From contig JBBHKE010000575.1 of the NCBI GenBank assembly GCA_037447655.1, positions 1 through 53,045 on the forward strand: a stretch of DNA of 53,045 nt, in the 5' to 3' direction. Shown here one piece after another: positions 50,560 through 53,045 of the stretch. Position 1 is the first letter of the stretch. The number at the start of each line of letters is the position of its first letter. A program made the position numbers and the translations under genes. The notes beneath the pieces are model-generated. The model was not told the DNA's origin, did no database searches, and worked only from the letters and a program-made list of their open reading frames with translations. Source of the DNA: Zygnema cylindricum (taxonomy: Eukaryota; Streptophyta; Zygnematophyceae; Zygnematales; Zygnemataceae).

Positions 50560-53045
50560 AAGCAAAATCTAATTTTATGGATTACTATCAAATAAAATTG
50601 TTGTCATTGAATTTATTCTTGTTATTATTGCTGTTATTGTTATGATTCTGGTTTATTTCATGGCCACTATCTCGTATTCGAGTAAGAATATTACGTTAAA
50701 GGACAATCCCCTTCGTTATCCATTTTTGGCAGTAACATTGTAGTGATTTTTTTTATTTTTTTTATGATTGAAATACATAAAAAGACTATTTATGTACTAC
50801 ATTTTTGGAGAAATATATTGATTATAGTCATTAACACCAGAGCTTAAAGTAATGAATTGGAATTTCTGGTTCACTAGACAAATCGGTCCGTCTTTCGCCT
50901 CTGAATATCTTTGCCTTTATTCACGGAAAAAATCCAAATGTCTGTGAAATGACAGGAAGCACATCAAATAACTTATCACAAAAAAGTGATATGTTCCCCT
51001 CAAAAATTGGCAAAGTTACAATTTTCAGTGACCAATCGGAATTGGACATTTTGTGTGTGGACAAACATTTAAACTACGGAAAAATCTGAACTTGGGTAGG
51101 CATAAAGTAGAAGGAGAAAGTGATCCAACGCAAATAAAGAACACATTAGTAAGAAAGTTGCATACCTTTTAATTTTCAAACTATCAAAACAAAGAAATTT
51201 CTAGCTTGCTAATTTCTACGGATGTATCCTTTGGCGGACTTAGCAAAAATTTGGTCCATGTGGTCACCAAAGTCCGAAATATTTAATTTGCACAACCTTC
51301 ATTTCCTGTAGTACCGGTTAGCGAGCCTATGAAAACTGATTGTTTCGCCAGCATCACCTTTTACAAATTCACACGTGTGAGAACCAAGATCCTGACCGTC
51401 GGCCATGGGATGTTGAATTCATTGTTATGCCTCATGGCATGGCTAGTAAACTATTGACGGCAAGAATCTATTTTTTGGCGGTGGTGGAACCCGTGTGGGA
51501 AATCAAATGTTGTATTTTTCTTGTGTTAAGAACGAAATTTAATAAAAAAGGCGCTGTTTTGGTCGATTTCCAACAGAATTCATCGGCTTTTTGATTGGAC
51601 CGGTCATTTTTAACTTTAATGTAAAGAGAATGAAGTCATGGAGAGCAGCGAAAGAATGAAAATGGTTGCCTTTAGTGTGAAGAAAGGGGCTGGGAGATTC
51701 TGAAAAAAAGGAGGTTAGTAAACACTTACGGAAACATCCTTCTTTATATAACACTTTGTGACACTAACGTTCGATGGAACGATTGAACAGTAGTAATGAT
51801 ACCTAGTAATGTAGTAACGATACAGGAAAATGGTATAATTGACATGAACTTTCGGTACCATACGAAAAAATTAAGTAACGGGTTCAATGTTACTTTATAT
51901 TGGTCCAGAAAAGGACGAAACCTTCAAATTGCAACAATGAAAAATTAGCGAATAAATATGTGCCTAAAATCCCCAAGATACTTGTAACTCTGCTTCCTTT
52001 AACGCTCACCATTTTGTAAATTTGTTTTATTATTTTAAGGTTTCTAATTTTTTTACGTGCGTATAAAGTTGTCTGTACTTTAGAAGGATGCGTTGTTTGT
52101 GCACTAGAAGAAGTGAACCTTCATTTTAATAAATGCCAGTCGATAATGAAAACGGAAGTATTTTTCCAAGTTGAAATTAAATTCAACTTTCATTTCAAGT
52201 ACATGTGAGAATCGAAAAATGGACATTCCTTTTCAATGACGGTATTAAACTTGTAATTTGAATTTTAACGAATGTATATGGGCTAGAAAATGAATACATC
52301 TTTTCATTGAAGAATTTTAAGTTTAATTTTAGGACATGCCTACAAAAATAAAGATCTTTTCCACCATGGATGAAATTTAATTAAAAAAATTGTATTTTCT
52401 ATAAATGTTCGGATGTGTACATTGATGTTTTTATCCAGTAATGGTACAATTTTCTCAAAAGAAAAAATTATTCTATTATTTTTAAAAACATGCCCTAAAT
52501 TTTCAGATAATTATATTTCAAATGTTTAATGTTGCCCAAAAACTCGAACCAAATATTTATTCAATAGTATCCAAATATTCAAATTCATTCCTTACTTTTT
52601 GACTCAGATTTTGGTTTTCTCTCAAAAGAAATCATATATCATACTAAGATAGAAGTCTGAAAAATTGGAAATTTCGACTACTGGTTAAAAAACAGAGGTG
52701 GAAAATTAAAAAGTGTGTTGTTGTGAACAGTTAAAAAGAAAATCAATCATTTTTTTTCAACTTTGATTTATTGAATATTTTTTTCCAAATTTGAATGGAA
52801 AAGTCGTAGCATATATTTTTGCATTTTATTTTCTTTGTTTATTTCCCTTTTTGTGGTCTCATTCATGGAGCATTTTTTGAAAATCAACCATTTTTTCACT
52901 TTTTACATCAAATATCTACACTTTAGGCTGGTTTTGTTGGTTTAGAACAAGACCCGTAAATGTATACATATTTAAAAATAAACACTCACAGATTTTTTTT
53001 TTTTTGGAACCATGTTTATCAAAATAAGAAGAAAAGGTAGGACAT
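50560..53045. other. AT-rich sequence to window end, no gene recognised
   Basis: No exon with family similarity was found. A frame at 51340-51594 (RPWDVEFIVMPHGMASKLLT) is the only stretch with balanced composition, but I cannot assign it. If the LRR gene continues, this is intron. Confidence 0.4.

Noticed and set aside
51340-51594. 84-codon ORF as a gene
   Set aside because: No motif, no splice support and no neighbour context; kept only as a remark.

Overview
This is a nuclear genomic window from a eukaryote of the green plant lineage, probably a streptophyte (land plant or charophyte). The signs are plant-type host gene relics (a subtilase with PA and fn3-like domains, LRRs of the LxxNxLxGxIP type, a papain-like protease), GT..AG introns, Ty1/copia LTR elements, and primer binding sites that match a plant-type initiator tRNA-Met. 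The species cannot be told from the sequence. Host coding sequence is a small part of the window. The rest is retrotransposons, miniature elements, polypurine tracts and tandem repeats. Nearly every long ORF is a retroelement relic or a low-complexity shadow.

Layout. 0.6-2.8 kb: tandem repeats. 3.0-6.5 kb: a decayed copia element on the minus strand (A). 6.5-11.2 kb: a second minus-strand copia element (B) with most of pol deleted. 11.76-12.37 kb: a TRIM (miniature LTR element) whose LTRs each contain a tRNA-like cloverleaf. 13.0-14.1 kb: the last two exons of a cysteine protease gene on plus, with a (GTT)n-rich intron upstream. 14.2-18.4 kb: two copies of an unidentified retroposon-like 3' tail, a 400-bp foldback element and a 620-bp TIR element. 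19.0-25.5 kb: a 60-bp-unit minisatellite and a fuller minus-strand copia element (C). 25.4-26.06 kb: a polypurine tract. 26.87-37.41 kb: a tandem LTR-internal-LTR-internal-LTR array (element D) that carries Gag plus a long unrecognised ORF and no polymerase. 37.41-39.6 kb: a truncated subtilase gene on minus, cut at the array edge. 40.3-50.6 kb: five LRR exons on plus, one repeat per exon, with a decayed copia element (E, 41.34-46.17 kb) inside one intron. 50.6-53.0 kb: AT-rich, no gene seen.

Most interesting points. (1) In B and D, and in degraded form in C, the primer binding site is complementary to the anticodon arm of initiator tRNA-Met rather than to its 3' end. The anticodon complement is an ATG of gag, and gag begins still further upstream inside the LTR, so LTR, PBS and gag form one reading frame. 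(2) The TRIM LTRs encode a nearly canonical tRNA cloverleaf with perfect A and B boxes in one copy and an anticodon loop enlarged in 6-nt steps. LTRs of B and C carry weaker tRNA-like modules antisense to the element. (3) The D array holds two diverged copies of a polymerase-free element with an ancestral frame of about 1,200 codons.
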